The notes below the pieces were generated by a model. The model saw only the letters and a program-made list of their open reading frames with translations, made no database searches and was not told where the DNA came from. DNA of 62,884 nt from CAZBDU01 sp964490725. GTDB taxonomy: Bacteria > Spirochaetota > Spirochaetia > SZUA-6 > DRHE01. Both the position numbers and the translations under genes were made by a program. How positions within the stretch are numbered: the first letter of the stretch is position 1; each line of letters starts with the position of its first letter. The DNA is taken from positions 1 through 62,884 of the forward strand of contig CAZBDU010000024.1 of assembly GCA_964490725.1 (NCBI GenBank). Direction: 5' to 3'. Of this stretch, positions 1 through 8,013 are shown piece by piece.

Positions 1-4
1 CGGC

Positions 5-10
5 TATACT
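5..10 (+). promoter_or_regulatory. -10 box for the first SDR gene
   Basis: TATACT, 30 nt before the ATG at 41. The start codon has its own Shine-Dalgarno stretch (GAGGGGGAAG, ending 5 nt before it), so this transcript would carry a short leader. The -35 lies outside the window. Confidence 0.45.
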
Positions 11-40
11 GGAAGCAGAAACCGAGCGAGGGGGAAGCTC

Positions 41-994
41 ATGAGAGTGGCCGTCATCGGAGGCACCGGGCACGTCGGCACCTATCTGGTGCCGCGACTG
101 GTCGAGCTGGAGCACGAGGTGATTGTCCTCAGCAGGGGCAACCGGAAGCCCTACCTGGACCACGCCGCCTGGCGGGAGGTTCGCGCCGTAGCGGTGGACC
201 GGGAGCGGGAAGAGGAGGCGGGGACGTTCGCAGCCACGGTGGCCGGGCTGGAGGCGGCGGTTGTGGTGGACCTGATCTGCTTTACCCCCGAGAGCGGGCG
301 CCGCATGCTGGAGGCGCTGCGCGGGCGGGTGGAGCACTACCTGTGCTGCGGCACCATCTGGGTGCACGGGCCCGGCGTGGCGGTGCCTACCACCGAGGAA
401 GAGCCGCGGCGTCCCTTCGGCGACTACGGGGTCAAAAAGGCGGCGCTGGAGGAGGTGCTGCTCCGCGAGGCCCGGAGCTCCGGCTTTCCCGCCACGATCG
501 TCCACCCCGGCCACATCGTCGGCCAGGGATGGGTCCCCCTCAATCCCCAGGGCAACTTCGACCCCGGAGTGTACGAAACGCTGGCCCGGGGAGAAGAGCT
601 GTGCCTTCCCAACCTGGGGCTGGAGACGGTGCACCACGTGCACGCCTCCGACGTGGCGGAGCTCTTCCTGGCGGCCATGCACAGCCGCTCCACCGCCCTG
701 GGGGAGAGCTTTCATGCCGTTTCGCCGCGGGCTCTTACCCTGCGGGGATTCGCCGAGCGGATGGCCGCCTGGTTCGGCGCCGAGCCCCGGCTGCGCTTCC
801 AGCCATGGGAGGAGTGGAGGCAGGGGCGGGAGGAGGAGATCGCCGGCACCACCTGGGACCACATCGCCCACAGTCCCAACTGCAGCGTGCGGAAGGCAGA
901 GCGCCTGCTGGGCTTCTGGCCCCGTTACGAGTCGCTGCCGGCGGTCCAGGAGTCCGTGGCCTGGCTCCTGCAGCACGACCTCATCCGGCCCTGA
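41..994 (+). CDS. NAD-dependent epimerase/dehydratase family protein
   Basis: 317-residue extended short-chain dehydrogenase/reductase. The nucleotide-binding motif GGTGHVG sits at residues 7-13, and a Y-x3-K pair that could be catalytic at Y129/K133. A later HVHASDVAELFLAA segment is typical of NAD-dependent sugar epimerase/reductase relatives. The substrate cannot be read from the sequence. The ATG is preceded by a good ribosome site. The PIG-L deacetylase follows 30 bp downstream on the same strand, and pairing of an SDR with a LmbE-like deacetylase suggests small-molecule or sugar metabolism (inference). Cytoplasmic; no signal peptide or membrane segment. Confidence 0.85.
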   Translation: MRVAVIGGTGHVGTYLVPRLVELEHEVIVLSRGNRKPYLDHAAWREVRAVAVDREREEEAGTFAATVAGLEAAVVVDLICFTPESGRRMLEALRGRVEHYLCCGTIWVHGPGVAVPTTEEEPRRPFGDYGVKKAALEEVLLREARSSGFPATIVHPGHIVGQGWVPLNPQGNFDPGVYETLARGEELCLPNLGLETVHHVHASDVAELFLAAMHSRSTALGESFHAVSPRALTLRGFAERMAAWFGAEPRLRFQPWEEWRQGREEEIAGTTWDHIAHSPNCSVRKAERLLGFWPRYESLPAVQESVAWLLQHDLIRP

Positions 995-1024
995 GCGCAG
1001 CGCACAGGCGTCTGGAGGCGGACC

Positions 1025-1729
1025 ATGAACGTGCTGGCTTTCGGCTCCCACCCCGACGACGTGGAGTTCATGTGCGGGGGAACGCTGCTCAAGTACTCCT
1101 CCCAGGGGCACCGCATCTTCATCGCCCTCACCACCAGCGGCAACATCGGCTCCAACATCATCGAGGGGCGGGAGGAGATCGCCCGCACCCGGGAGGCGGA
1201 GCAGCTGGCTGCAGCCAGGTTCTACGACGCCAGGGTCCGCTTCCTGCGCCACGACGACGAGGCCCTGGTGGACGGCGCGGAAGTGCGACGGCAGGTAATC
1301 GACGCCATCCGCTGGGCTGGCCCGCAGGTAATCTTCACCAATCCTCCCGAGGACCGCAGCACGGACCACAACACCACCGGCACCATCGTGGCAAGGGTGA
1401 TGCTGTCCCTCATGGGCCGCAACGTCCCGGCCGGCGAGCCCCCCCTTCGCAGGGCGCCTTCCCTGTTCTTCTGGGACACCGCCGCAGGGCTGCACTTCGC
1501 CCCCGAGGTGTACGTGGACATCACCGACGTCTGGGAGCAGAAGATCGAGGCCCTGGAGCAGCACAAGAGCCAGTACGCCTGGATGGACACCTTCCAGCCC
1601 CAGGGCTTCATCGACCACTGCCGCATTCTTGGAGAGTTCCGGGGGCTTCAGGCCGGCTGCCGCTACGCGGAAGGGTTCCGCGCCTTCCGGGTCCACGGCT
1701 TCATGCCGGACTTCAGGCTCCTGCCCTGA
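1025..1729 (+). CDS. PIG-L / LmbE family N-deacetylase
   Basis: 234 residues. The diagnostic zinc motif SHPDD is at residues 8-12 and the second histidine is in DHNTTG (H115), so the zinc ligands H9, D12 and H115 of PIG-L enzymes are present. Members remove N-acetyl groups from GlcNAc-type or small thiol-precursor conjugates; which one is used here is not determinable. The start is an ATG with a GGAGG site 5 nt upstream. Probably co-transcribed with the SDR before it. A decayed gene fragment starts immediately at the stop codon. Confidence 0.88.
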   Translation: MNVLAFGSHPDDVEFMCGGTLLKYSSQGHRIFIALTTSGNIGSNIIEGREEIARTREAEQLAAARFYDARVRFLRHDDEALVDGAEVRRQVIDAIRWAGPQVIFTNPPEDRSTDHNTTGTIVARVMLSLMGRNVPAGEPPLRRAPSLFFWDTAAGLHFAPEVYVDITDVWEQKIEALEQHKSQYAWMDTFQPQGFIDHCRILGEFRGLQAGCRYAEGFRAFRVHGFMPDFRLLP

Positions 1730-2163
1730 ACGGCCTGACCTGCGGAGCGCGGGGACTCCGGCTGCGCACCGCGCCGGGACGGCGCTACAAGGTGGGCCTG
1801 CCGGCGGAGCGCTGCACCGGCGGGATCGCCCGCCTCCGGCGCTCCGCACCGGCGGGGCTGGCGGGGCTGGTGGCCATGCGGGTCGCCGTGGCGCCGGGCC
1901 GGCCCTACGCGGATGGGCCCTTTCCGATCCCGGCGGAGCCTCCCCCGGCCCCTTCCTGGCCATGGGGAGACGCCCTGCAGGCCTACAACAGCCCGGACCG
2001 CGGCATCCTGCGCTTCAGCGAGCTCGAGGTTCACGCCCCTGCGGCGGCCCTGCCGCCCGGAGGCTCCACATCCCAGGAGGTGGAGATCCTGGTCTGCAAG
2101 GGCCGCATCGATCGGGTCCGACGGACCGCAACCGCCCTTCTGCAGGCCCCCGCGCATCTCTGA
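1730..2163 (+). pseudogene. C-terminal remnant of a DUF6786/DUF4380-like protein
   Basis: The frame directly after the PIG-L stop encodes a continuous C-terminal domain with no matching N-terminus. It reads KVGLPAERCTGG, then PYADGPFPIP, then GDALQAYNSP and FSELEVHAPAAALPPGGS, and ends at a TGA. From memory this order (KIGLP..., GD..NSYN, ..ELE..SPA..L.PGES) matches the tail of the DUF6786/DUF4380 sugar-mutarotase-like family. About 145 codons survive. There is no plausible start codon with a ribosome site; a GTG at 1792 is the only candidate. Most likely a 5'-deleted gene. Confidence 0.5.
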
Positions 2164-2208
2164 GCTCCGGCGCTTGCCAGGAACCCGCAAATCGTGCACA
2201 CTCGCTTC

Positions 2209-2227
2209 TACATAGGCAGCCTATGTA
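2209..2227. promoter_or_regulatory. 19-bp perfect palindrome, probable operator of the ferredoxin/SDR operon
   Basis: TACATAGGC-A-GCCTATGTA: two 9-bp arms around one base, 15 bp before the start at 2243. The arms contain -10-like hexamers (TACATA, TATGTA), so a bound protein would cover the promoter. The symmetry and position suit a TetR-type repressor; no such regulator gene is in the window. Confidence 0.6.
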
Positions 2228-2242
2228 TCCAGGGGGAGCGGC

Positions 2243-3109
2243 ATGTGTGACTACTGCACCAGACACGGTGCAGGCGGCAAGTGGTACCTGAACGCGGAGC
2301 ACTACACCGAGGAGGTGGCTCGCCGCTACAATCTGCGGGAGTTTCTGCTCGAGCAGTACCGCAACTTCGAGCAGATACCCGTGCGCAAGATCGGCGGGTT
2401 CAACGGCGTGGGCCTGGGTTACAAGCTGCGCATGCCCATCATAGGGCGGATCGTCAGGCGCACCGCGGAACGGCTGCTGCACAGCCGCCGGCCGCCGCGC
2501 AACCCGTTCCGCCCCGAGGGACACATCGGCCAGGTGGTGCCCCTGGAGGACGCCGTGGCCATCCTGGAAGAGTGCGCCGCCGAGCCCATCATCGAGAAGA
2601 ACTGCATGTGCCGCTACATGAGCCGCGGAGTCAAGGAGCCCTGCTGCATCAACTTCGGCGTCATGTCGGAGATCATCGACCGGCTGCCCCGCTTCATACC
2701 CGAGGGCGGGAGGTACCACCTCACCCGCCGCGAGGCGGCGGCGCGGTTCACCGAGCACAACCGGCGCGGGTACATCGGCACCATCTGGTTCGGCCCCTTT
2801 CCCTACATCAACAACCTCTGCTCCTGCGAGACCCCGGAGTGCGCCGGCATCCGGCCGCGGCTGGACTTCGGGATCCACTCGATCTACAAGGCCGAGTACC
2901 TGGCCGTCGTGGACCCGGAGCGCTGCCGGGGATGCGCCGAGTGCCTGCCCCTTTGCCGCTTCGGGGCTCTGCAGCGGGAGCCCCACTCGGGACAGGTGGC
3001 GGTCCGCCAGGAGCGCTGCTACGGGTGCGGGGTGTGCCGGCACGCCTGCTCCGCGGGGGCCCTGCAGCTGATCCCCAGGGACGGCAGCGCCCTGGCGGGC
3101 CGCTACTGA
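2243..3109 (+). CDS. 4Fe-4S dicluster ferredoxin-like protein
   Basis: 288 residues. The C-terminal quarter is a 2x[4Fe-4S] ferredoxin domain with ligand sets C228/231/234/238 and C259/262/265/269. The N-terminal 200 residues are unlike ferredoxins: they start MCDYC and carry CMCRYMSRG and EPCC clusters around residues 125-140 and a CSCETPEC run near 195, so a further metal site is likely. No signal peptide, hence cytoplasmic. The ATG at 2243 has a strong AGGGGGAG site. First gene of a tight operon with a second ferredoxin-like protein (18 bp later) and an SDR, under the palindrome at 2209-2227. The reaction is unknown to me; an electron-transfer partner for the SDR is an inference. Confidence 0.75.
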   Translation: MCDYCTRHGAGGKWYLNAEHYTEEVARRYNLREFLLEQYRNFEQIPVRKIGGFNGVGLGYKLRMPIIGRIVRRTAERLLHSRRPPRNPFRPEGHIGQVVPLEDAVAILEECAAEPIIEKNCMCRYMSRGVKEPCCINFGVMSEIIDRLPRFIPEGGRYHLTRREAAARFTEHNRRGYIGTIWFGPFPYINNLCSCETPECAGIRPRLDFGIHSIYKAEYLAVVDPERCRGCAECLPLCRFGALQREPHSGQVAVRQERCYGCGVCRHACSAGALQLIPRDGSALAGRY

Positions 3110-3127
3110 ACGATTCGGGAGCGCGCC

Positions 3128-3382
3128 GTGCCCGGGAGGACCCGCATCACCATCGACTACCTGCGCTGCGGCGACGGCGTCGGCCTGGACCCGCGGGAGT
3201 GCTGCCGCTGCCTGCGGGCCTGCCGGCCGGCGGTCTTCCTGCTCCATCAAACCGTGGGGGCGGTCCAGGAGGACCCCCTGGATCCGCAAGCCTGGCGGGT
3301 GACGCCGCTGTGGCCGTCGCTGTGCACGCACTGCATGCGCTGCGTCCTGGAGTGCCCCGCCCACGCGGTGCGGGTGCGTTAG
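3128..3382 (+). CDS. Small 4Fe-4S ferredoxin-like protein
   Basis: 84 residues from a GTG start. Cysteines are arranged as RECCRCLRACRPAVF and CTHCMRCVLECPAHAV; the second is a standard CxxCxxCxxxCP ferredoxin signature, while the first (CCxCxxxC) is irregular and may bind an atypical cluster. Lies 18 bp after the larger ferredoxin-like gene and 7 bp before the SDR, so almost certainly co-translated with them. Cytoplasmic. Confidence 0.75.
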   Translation: MPGRTRITIDYLRCGDGVGLDPRECCRCLRACRPAVFLLHQTVGAVQEDPLDPQAWRVTPLWPSLCTHCMRCVLECPAHAVRVR

Positions 3383-3389
3383 GCGGGGA

Positions 3390-4418
3390 GTGCCGGTGAG
3401 CGAGGAGGGGCGGCGTTACGGGTACCGGCGGGCGGCGGTGATCGGCGGCGCCGGCCTGCTGGGCCGTCAGATCGTGCGCAGGCTGCTCCAGGCCGGAAAG
3501 CAGGTCCGCGTCCTGGACCTGCGGCCGCCGGCGGTGGGGAGTGCAGAGCACCTGCTGGGGGACATCCGCAGGCGCCGGGACGTGGAGCGGGCCTGCCGCG
3601 AGGCAGAGGTGGTGTTCCAGACAGCCGCCGCCGTCTGGGACGTGGCCACGCCCGACCGGCTCTACGAAGAGGTGAACGTGGCCGGCAACCGCGTGGTGGT
3701 GGAGGTCTGCCGCGCCCTCGGCGTGCGCCGCCTGGTCTACACCAGCACGATGGACGTCGTGGTGGACGGGCGCGGCCCCATCGTCGACGGAGACGAGAGC
3801 CTTCCCTATCCCCGCAGAAGCCCGAAGGACGCCTACTCCCGCACCAAGATCGCCGCCGAACGCCTGGTTCTCTCGGCGAACGGCTCGCACCTGGCCGCCT
3901 GCGCTCTGCGTCCGGTGGGCATGTACGGCCCCGGGGACCGCTACCACCTGGGCAACGTGGTGGAGATGGCCCGCAGAGGGCGCTACGTCCGCCTGGGAAA
4001 CGGCTCGGCCCGCTTCAGCCATGTCTACGCGGAGAACGTGGCGCACGCACACCTGCTGGCCGCCGAACGGCTGTGGCCGGGCTCGCGGGTGGCGGGAGGG
4101 ACCTACTTCGTCACCGACCATCCGGCCTCCAACCTGTTCGATTTCATGGAGCCGTACCTGAAGGCCCTCGGCCTGGCGGTTCCGCGCCGATCCATCCCCT
4201 TCAGGCTGGCCTACCTGCTGGGCTGGGCTGCCGAGACGCTGGCGCCACGGTCCAACTTCAACCGCTTTGCAGTGGTCCAGACCTGCGTGGACCACACCTT
4301 CGTGCATCACCTGGCGGCGGAGGAGCTGGGCTACCGGCCGGTGGTGTCGGAGGAGGAGGCGTTCCGCCGCACCCTTGCCTGGCTGCAGGGCGATAGGGGA
4401 CGGAATCAGACTCGGTGA
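3390..4418 (+). CDS. NAD-dependent epimerase / 3-beta-hydroxysteroid dehydrogenase-like SDR
   Basis: 342 residues from a GTG start 7 bp after the small ferredoxin gene. Extended SDR with Rossmann motif GGAGLLG near residue 18 and YSRTK as the Y-x3-K active-site pair; DVVVDGRGPIVDGDE and the C-terminal half resemble 3-beta-HSD-type SDRs. Substrate unknown. Third gene of the palindrome-controlled operon, so it probably takes electrons from, or gives them to, the ferredoxin-like proteins (inference). The 3' end overlaps the 3' end of the convergent DAHP synthase gene by 13 bp. Confidence 0.8.
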   Translation: MPVSEEGRRYGYRRAAVIGGAGLLGRQIVRRLLQAGKQVRVLDLRPPAVGSAEHLLGDIRRRRDVERACREAEVVFQTAAAVWDVATPDRLYEEVNVAGNRVVVEVCRALGVRRLVYTSTMDVVVDGRGPIVDGDESLPYPRRSPKDAYSRTKIAAERLVLSANGSHLAACALRPVGMYGPGDRYHLGNVVEMARRGRYVRLGNGSARFSHVYAENVAHAHLLAAERLWPGSRVAGGTYFVTDHPASNLFDFMEPYLKALGLAVPRRSIPFRLAYLLGWAAETLAPRSNFNRFAVVQTCVDHTFVHHLAAEELGYRPVVSEEEAFRRTLAWLQGDRGRNQTR

Positions 4419-5488
4419 GTCTCGAAAGCCAGGCGCAGCATCTCTTCGGTCCGCGCCCAGCCCAGGCAGGCGTCGGTGACCGAGACCCCATACTGCAGCT
4501 GGCTCAGATCCGGCGGGATGGGCTGGCGGCCCTCACCGAGATTGCTCTCGATCATGAAGCCGATCATCTCCCGGCAGCCCGTCCGGCGGGTTTCCAGGAT
4601 GCTCCGTAGAACCGTCTCCTGGCGCTGGAACTGCTTGTCGGAGTTGCCGTGGGAGCAGTCCACCATCACCGCCGGGAGGAACCCCGCTTCCTTCAGCAGC
4701 TCCGAAGTGTAGATGATGTCCGGCCTGCTGAAGTTGGTGCCGGTGCGGCTGCCCCGCAGAATGATGTGGGTGTCCTCGTTGCCCGTGGTCTGGAGCACCA
4801 CCGAATTGCCCTCCTGGTCGATCCCGATGAAGCTGTGGGGGTGTCGCGCGGAGGCCATGGCGTCGATGGCGATCTGCAGGTTCCCGTCGGTGCCGTTCTT
4901 GAACCCCACCGGCATGGACAGCCCGCTCACCATGTTGCGGTGGATCTGGCTCTCGGTGGTCCGGGCGCCGATGGCCGCCCAGCCAATCAGGTCGGAAATG
5001 TACTGGGGCACGATGGGATCCAGCATCTCGGTGGCCGCCGGCAGCCCCAGGGAACAGATCTTCACCAGAAGCTCCCGGGCCAGGGCCAGGCCCTCGGCGA
5101 TGTTGTAGGAGCCGTCCAGGTGCGGATCGGTGATCAGCCCCCGCCACCCCAGGGTGGTGCGGGGCTTCTCGAAGTAGACCCGCATCAGGATGTAGATGCG
5201 CTCCCGGAAGCGCCGGTGCAGCTCCCGCAGCTGCGAAGCGTATTCCAGCGCCGCCCTGGGGTCGTGGATGGAACAGGGTCCCACCACGGCCAGCAGACGC
5301 CCGTCCTGCCGGGAGATGATCCTCTTGATGGCCTCCCTGGCCTCCAGCACGGTGTCCACCGCCGCTTCCGTGAGGGGATACCGCCCTTTGAGCTCGGCCG
5401 GGCTTATGAGAGGCTCCAGCGAACGGATGCGCAGGTCACTGGTGCGCCGCAGAGCGGCGCCGGCCGCGCGCGTAGTCTTTCCTCGCAT
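4406..5488 (-). CDS. aroF: 3-deoxy-7-phosphoheptulonate synthase (DAHP synthase, class I)
   Basis: About 360 residues, the normal length of the E. coli AroF/G/H type. Condenses phosphoenolpyruvate and erythrose 4-phosphate, the first step of the shikimate pathway. Signatures: VVGPCSIHDP, MRVYFEKPRTT, GLPAATEMLDP, GARTTESQIHR, PVGFKNGTDG, HIILRGS and VDCSHGNSDKQ (metal and substrate residues). The ATG at 5488 is preceded by a weak GAGAAG site; a GTG at 5500 is the alternative start. Single transcription unit, convergent with and overlapping the SDR gene. Which aromatic amino acid inhibits it cannot be predicted, so the exact symbol (aroF/G/H) is uncertain. Confidence 0.93.
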   Translation of the reverse strand: MRGKTTRAAGAALRRTSDLRIRSLEPLISPAELKGRYPLTEAAVDTVLEAREAIKRIISRQDGRLLAVVGPCSIHDPRAALEYASQLRELHRRFRERIYILMRVYFEKPRTTLGWRGLITDPHLDGSYNIAEGLALARELLVKICSLGLPAATEMLDPIVPQYISDLIGWAAIGARTTESQIHRNMVSGLSMPVGFKNGTDGNLQIAIDAMASARHPHSFIGIDQEGNSVVLQTTGNEDTHIILRGSRTGTNFSRPDIIYTSELLKEAGFLPAVMVDCSHGNSDKQFQRQETVLRSILETRRTGCREMIGFMIESNLGEGRQPIPPDLSQLQYGVSVTDACLGWARTEEMLRLAFETHRV

Positions 5489-5582
5489 TGCGCTTCTCAC
5501 AGTAGCCGATTTCGACAGATCTGTGTATAGGCGCGCAGGACTGCGGGTACCGCGGCGTGAGGACCGGCGCGGCCCTCCGCGC

Positions 5583-6128
5583 TCACCCGGCCCCGGAGCC
5601 CTCGGGGAAGGTCTGCCCGTAAAGCTCGATCGCCTTGCCGACCACGTTGATCGCCTGGTCCCGCGAGCCGGTCTCCTTCACGGAGGTCCGGGAATGCTCC
5701 AGGGCCTTGTAGACGTCGAAGAAATGGGAGACCTCCTCCACGATGTGCCGCGGCAGCGCGCTTATGTCCCGGAACCCGTTGTAGGTGGGGTCCTTGAAGG
5801 GGATGGCGATTATCTTCTCGTCCACCTGCTCGTTGTCGATCATGCGTACCACTCCGATGGGGTAGCACTCCACCTCGGTGAGCAGATCCAGCACCTCTGA
5901 GCAGAGCACCAGCACGTCCAGCGGATCACCGTCCTCCGCCAGGGTGCGGGGCACGAAGCCGTAGTTCATGGGATAGTGCGTGGAGGTGAACAGGATCCGG
6001 TCCAGCCGGATCAGCCCGGTCTCCTTGTCCAGCTCGTACTTCTTCTTGCTGCCTTTCGGGATCTCGATGATGGTAACAAAGTACTCCGGGGTGATCCGCT
6101 CCGGGTTGAAGTCGTGCCACGGGTTCAT
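5583..6128 (-). CDS. ppa: Inorganic pyrophosphatase (family I)
   Basis: 181 residues. Hydrolyses pyrophosphate to phosphate in the cytoplasm. Family I signatures are complete: IEIPKGSKKKYELDKETG, DRILFTSTHYPMNYGFVP, and the metal-binding block EDGDPLDVLVL (D-x-D-P-x-D), followed by GVVRMIDNEQVDEKI. The ATG at 6128 has an AGGAG site at correct spacing; a longer frame to 6176 lacks family similarity. Ends 68 bp before the histidine kinase gene on the same strand would begin reading out, but no shared operon is evident. Confidence 0.95.
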   Translation of the reverse strand: MNPWHDFNPERITPEYFVTIIEIPKGSKKKYELDKETGLIRLDRILFTSTHYPMNYGFVPRTLAEDGDPLDVLVLCSEVLDLLTEVECYPIGVVRMIDNEQVDEKIIAIPFKDPTYNGFRDISALPRHIVEEVSHFFDVYKALEHSRTSVKETGSRDQAINVVGKAIELYGQTFPEGSGAG

Positions 6129-6194
6129 CAGGCTCCTCCGCTTCCGTGATGATACACCGCATCGCAGCCAGAGCAAAGAACCGGATCCGGCCTC

Positions 6195-7610
6195 TCACCC
6201 CTGCTCTTCCGCAGCCCGGGGGGGCAGCTCGGGAAGGAAGATCCGGAAGGTGGTGCCCGCTCCGGGGGCGCTGTCCACGCTGATGTGCCCGCGACTCTGG
6301 CGAACGATCCCGTACACCGTCGCCAGGCCCAGGCCGGTGCCCTCCCCGGCAGGCTTGGTGGTGAAGAAGGGCTCGAAGATCCGCGACACCGTGGCCTCGT
6401 CCATGCCGTGCCCGGTATCGCTCACCACGATGACCACGTACCGGCCGGGAGCCATTTCGGCCTGCCGCTCCAGGAAGTAGGGCTTCACCACCAAGCTCTC
6501 GGTGCGGATGGAGATCGCTCCACCTGAAGGCATGGCATCCCGGGCGTTGATGGCCAGGTTCACGATCACCTGCTCGATCTGCACCGGATCGGCACGGACG
6601 GCGCCGACCCCCGGCCCCGGGGCAAAGGTCACCTTCACCTGCTCGCCCAGCAGCCGGTCGAGCAGGGACTGCATGTTTGCGATGAGGGCGTTCACCTCCA
6701 CCATCCGGGGCTGAAGCACCTGCCGGCGGCTGAAGGACAGGAGCTGGCGGGTGAGCCCGCTGGCCTTGACGGCGGCGGCGCCGATCTCCTCGAGGTCGCC
6801 GCGCAGGGGGCTGCCCTCCTCCACCCTTTCCAGGAGGATGTCGCAGTAGCCGTTGATGACGGTGAGCAGGTTGTTGAAGTCATGGGCGACCCCGCCGGCC
6901 AGCCTGCCGATGGCCTCCATCCGCTGCGCCTGCCGGACGTCCTCCTCCAGGCGGCGGCGCGACCGTACGTCCCGGGCGATGGACATGACCGCCGGCCGGC
7001 CGCGCAGGTCGAAGGCGTGGCTGCTGATCTCCACGGGGATCCGCTCTCCACCCGCGGCCAGCAGCACCCGCTCGAACGGCAGCTCGCCGCGGCGCAGTAT
7101 TTCCGTCACAGCCACGCTCTGGTTGAAGGGTTCCTGCGGAGCGAGCAGCTCCAGAGGGGTCTTCAGCAGCAGCTCCTCCCTGCTGTAGCCCAGCAGCCGG
7201 CAGGCGACGTCGTTCACCTCCAGGATGCGGCCGGGCCGGTCGCCGGCGACCTCGTGGACCAGCACGGCGTCGTTGCCGCTGCTGAACAGGAGCCGGTAGC
7301 GTTCGCGGCTGTCCTCCAGCTCTCGTTCCGCGCGGCGGCGCAGCAATGAGTAGAGGAGAACGAAAAACAGCACGGGCACCAGAAGCTGTCCGAAATCCCC
7401 GATCCGGTCCATGGTGTCCGCCCCGGGGCCGGCCCCGGACCACTGCAGGAAGTTGCTGACGTTGTAGAACAGCAGCACCGCCAGCAGCGCCCCGAACAAC
7501 CGGCGGCTGTCCGGCGACAGCGACGGGGCGCGCCCAGCCGCCAGCACGGCCATGGAGGCCAGGACGGCCGCCGCGGAGAGGAGGTCCAGCATGGCCACCG
7601 CGGAGCTCAT
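6195..7610 (-). CDS. Membrane PAS-domain sensor histidine kinase
   Basis: 471 residues. Three hydrophobic segments in the first ~95 residues, a PAS domain at about 105-225 (LLFSSGNDAVLVHE ... RDVRSRRRLEED), a HisKA box with GVAHDFNNLL near 250, and a full ATPase domain: N box NLAINARDAMP, G1 VVSDTGHGMD, F box FEPFFTTKPAGEGTGLGLATVYG. The AHDFNN type of H box is typical of kinases that feed separate response regulators. No response regulator is adjacent, so it is an orphan. Its ATG overlaps the stop of the small membrane protein gene (ATGA), which indicates translational coupling and probably a joint sensor function. Confidence 0.9.
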   Translation of the reverse strand: MSSAVAMLDLLSAAAVLASMAVLAAGRAPSLSPDSRRLFGALLAVLLFYNVSNFLQWSGAGPGADTMDRIGDFGQLLVPVLFFVLLYSLLRRRAERELEDSRERYRLLFSSGNDAVLVHEVAGDRPGRILEVNDVACRLLGYSREELLLKTPLELLAPQEPFNQSVAVTEILRRGELPFERVLLAAGGERIPVEISSHAFDLRGRPAVMSIARDVRSRRRLEEDVRQAQRMEAIGRLAGGVAHDFNNLLTVINGYCDILLERVEEGSPLRGDLEEIGAAAVKASGLTRQLLSFSRRQVLQPRMVEVNALIANMQSLLDRLLGEQVKVTFAPGPGVGAVRADPVQIEQVIVNLAINARDAMPSGGAISIRTESLVVKPYFLERQAEMAPGRYVVIVVSDTGHGMDEATVSRIFEPFFTTKPAGEGTGLGLATVYGIVRQSRGHISVDSAPGAGTTFRIFLPELPPRAAEEQG

Positions 7611-7876
7611 TCGGAATCCCTTCTGGACACCGCCACGGTCCAGGCCAGCGCCAGAACGGCTGCAGCCGCGTAGCAGGTATGCTCCATGGCGTTCAGCGCC
7701 AGCGGCAGCAGGAAGCCCTCGATCACGGTCAGCACCGAGGCCGCGAGAAACGCGCCGAAGCTTCCCGCCAGCAGGGCGAGCCCCCGGACGCTGCGAAGGG
7801 CGCTCCGGTTGGTGAAGAGGAAGACCGCGGTGCCGGCCGCCAGGACCAGCTGGATGACTTCACTCTCCTGGATCAT
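7607..7876 (-). CDS. Small membrane protein coupled to the histidine kinase
   Basis: 89 residues starting MIQESEVIQ, with a GGGAGA site before the ATG at 7876. Three hydrophobic stretches (VIQLVLAAGTAVFLFT, GLALLAGSFGAFLAASVLTVI, CYAAAAVLALAWTVAV) predict three membrane segments. I do not recognise a family. Its stop overlaps the kinase start by 4 bp, and the kinase has a similar small membrane input region, so it may be an accessory or sensing subunit (inference). Upstream on the minus strand, TTGCAG and TACCTT spaced 18 nt apart are a possible promoter. Confidence 0.6.
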   Translation of the reverse strand: MIQESEVIQLVLAAGTAVFLFTNRSALRSVRGLALLAGSFGAFLAASVLTVIEGFLLPLALNAMEHTCYAAAAVLALAWTVAVSRRDSE

Positions 7877-7999
7877 GATTCTCCCGATTAAGGTATCATT
7901 TGGTAATATGGTTCTGCAAGAACATATCCGGAAATCCCGAAAGGGCCGGAAGGGGGACCGCAGGAAGGGGAATCCGCTTCCCCCGCCCTGCATTCGTGC

Positions 8000-8005
8000 T
8001 ATAAT
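8000..8005 (+). promoter_or_regulatory. -10 box (TATAAT) just before a GTG start; leaderless mRNA likely
   Basis: A perfect TATAAT ends 8 nt before the GTG at 8014 and no Shine-Dalgarno sequence fits in between, so transcription should start at or next to the start codon. No clear -35. Confidence 0.55.
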
Positions 8006-8013
8006 GCCTGGCA

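Noticed and set aside
343..1728. Long plus-strand open frame across the SDR and PIG-L genes
   Set aside because: Shadow frame, Arg/Pro/Gly-rich and without family motifs; only its 3' portion after 1730 has protein-like sequence and is annotated separately.
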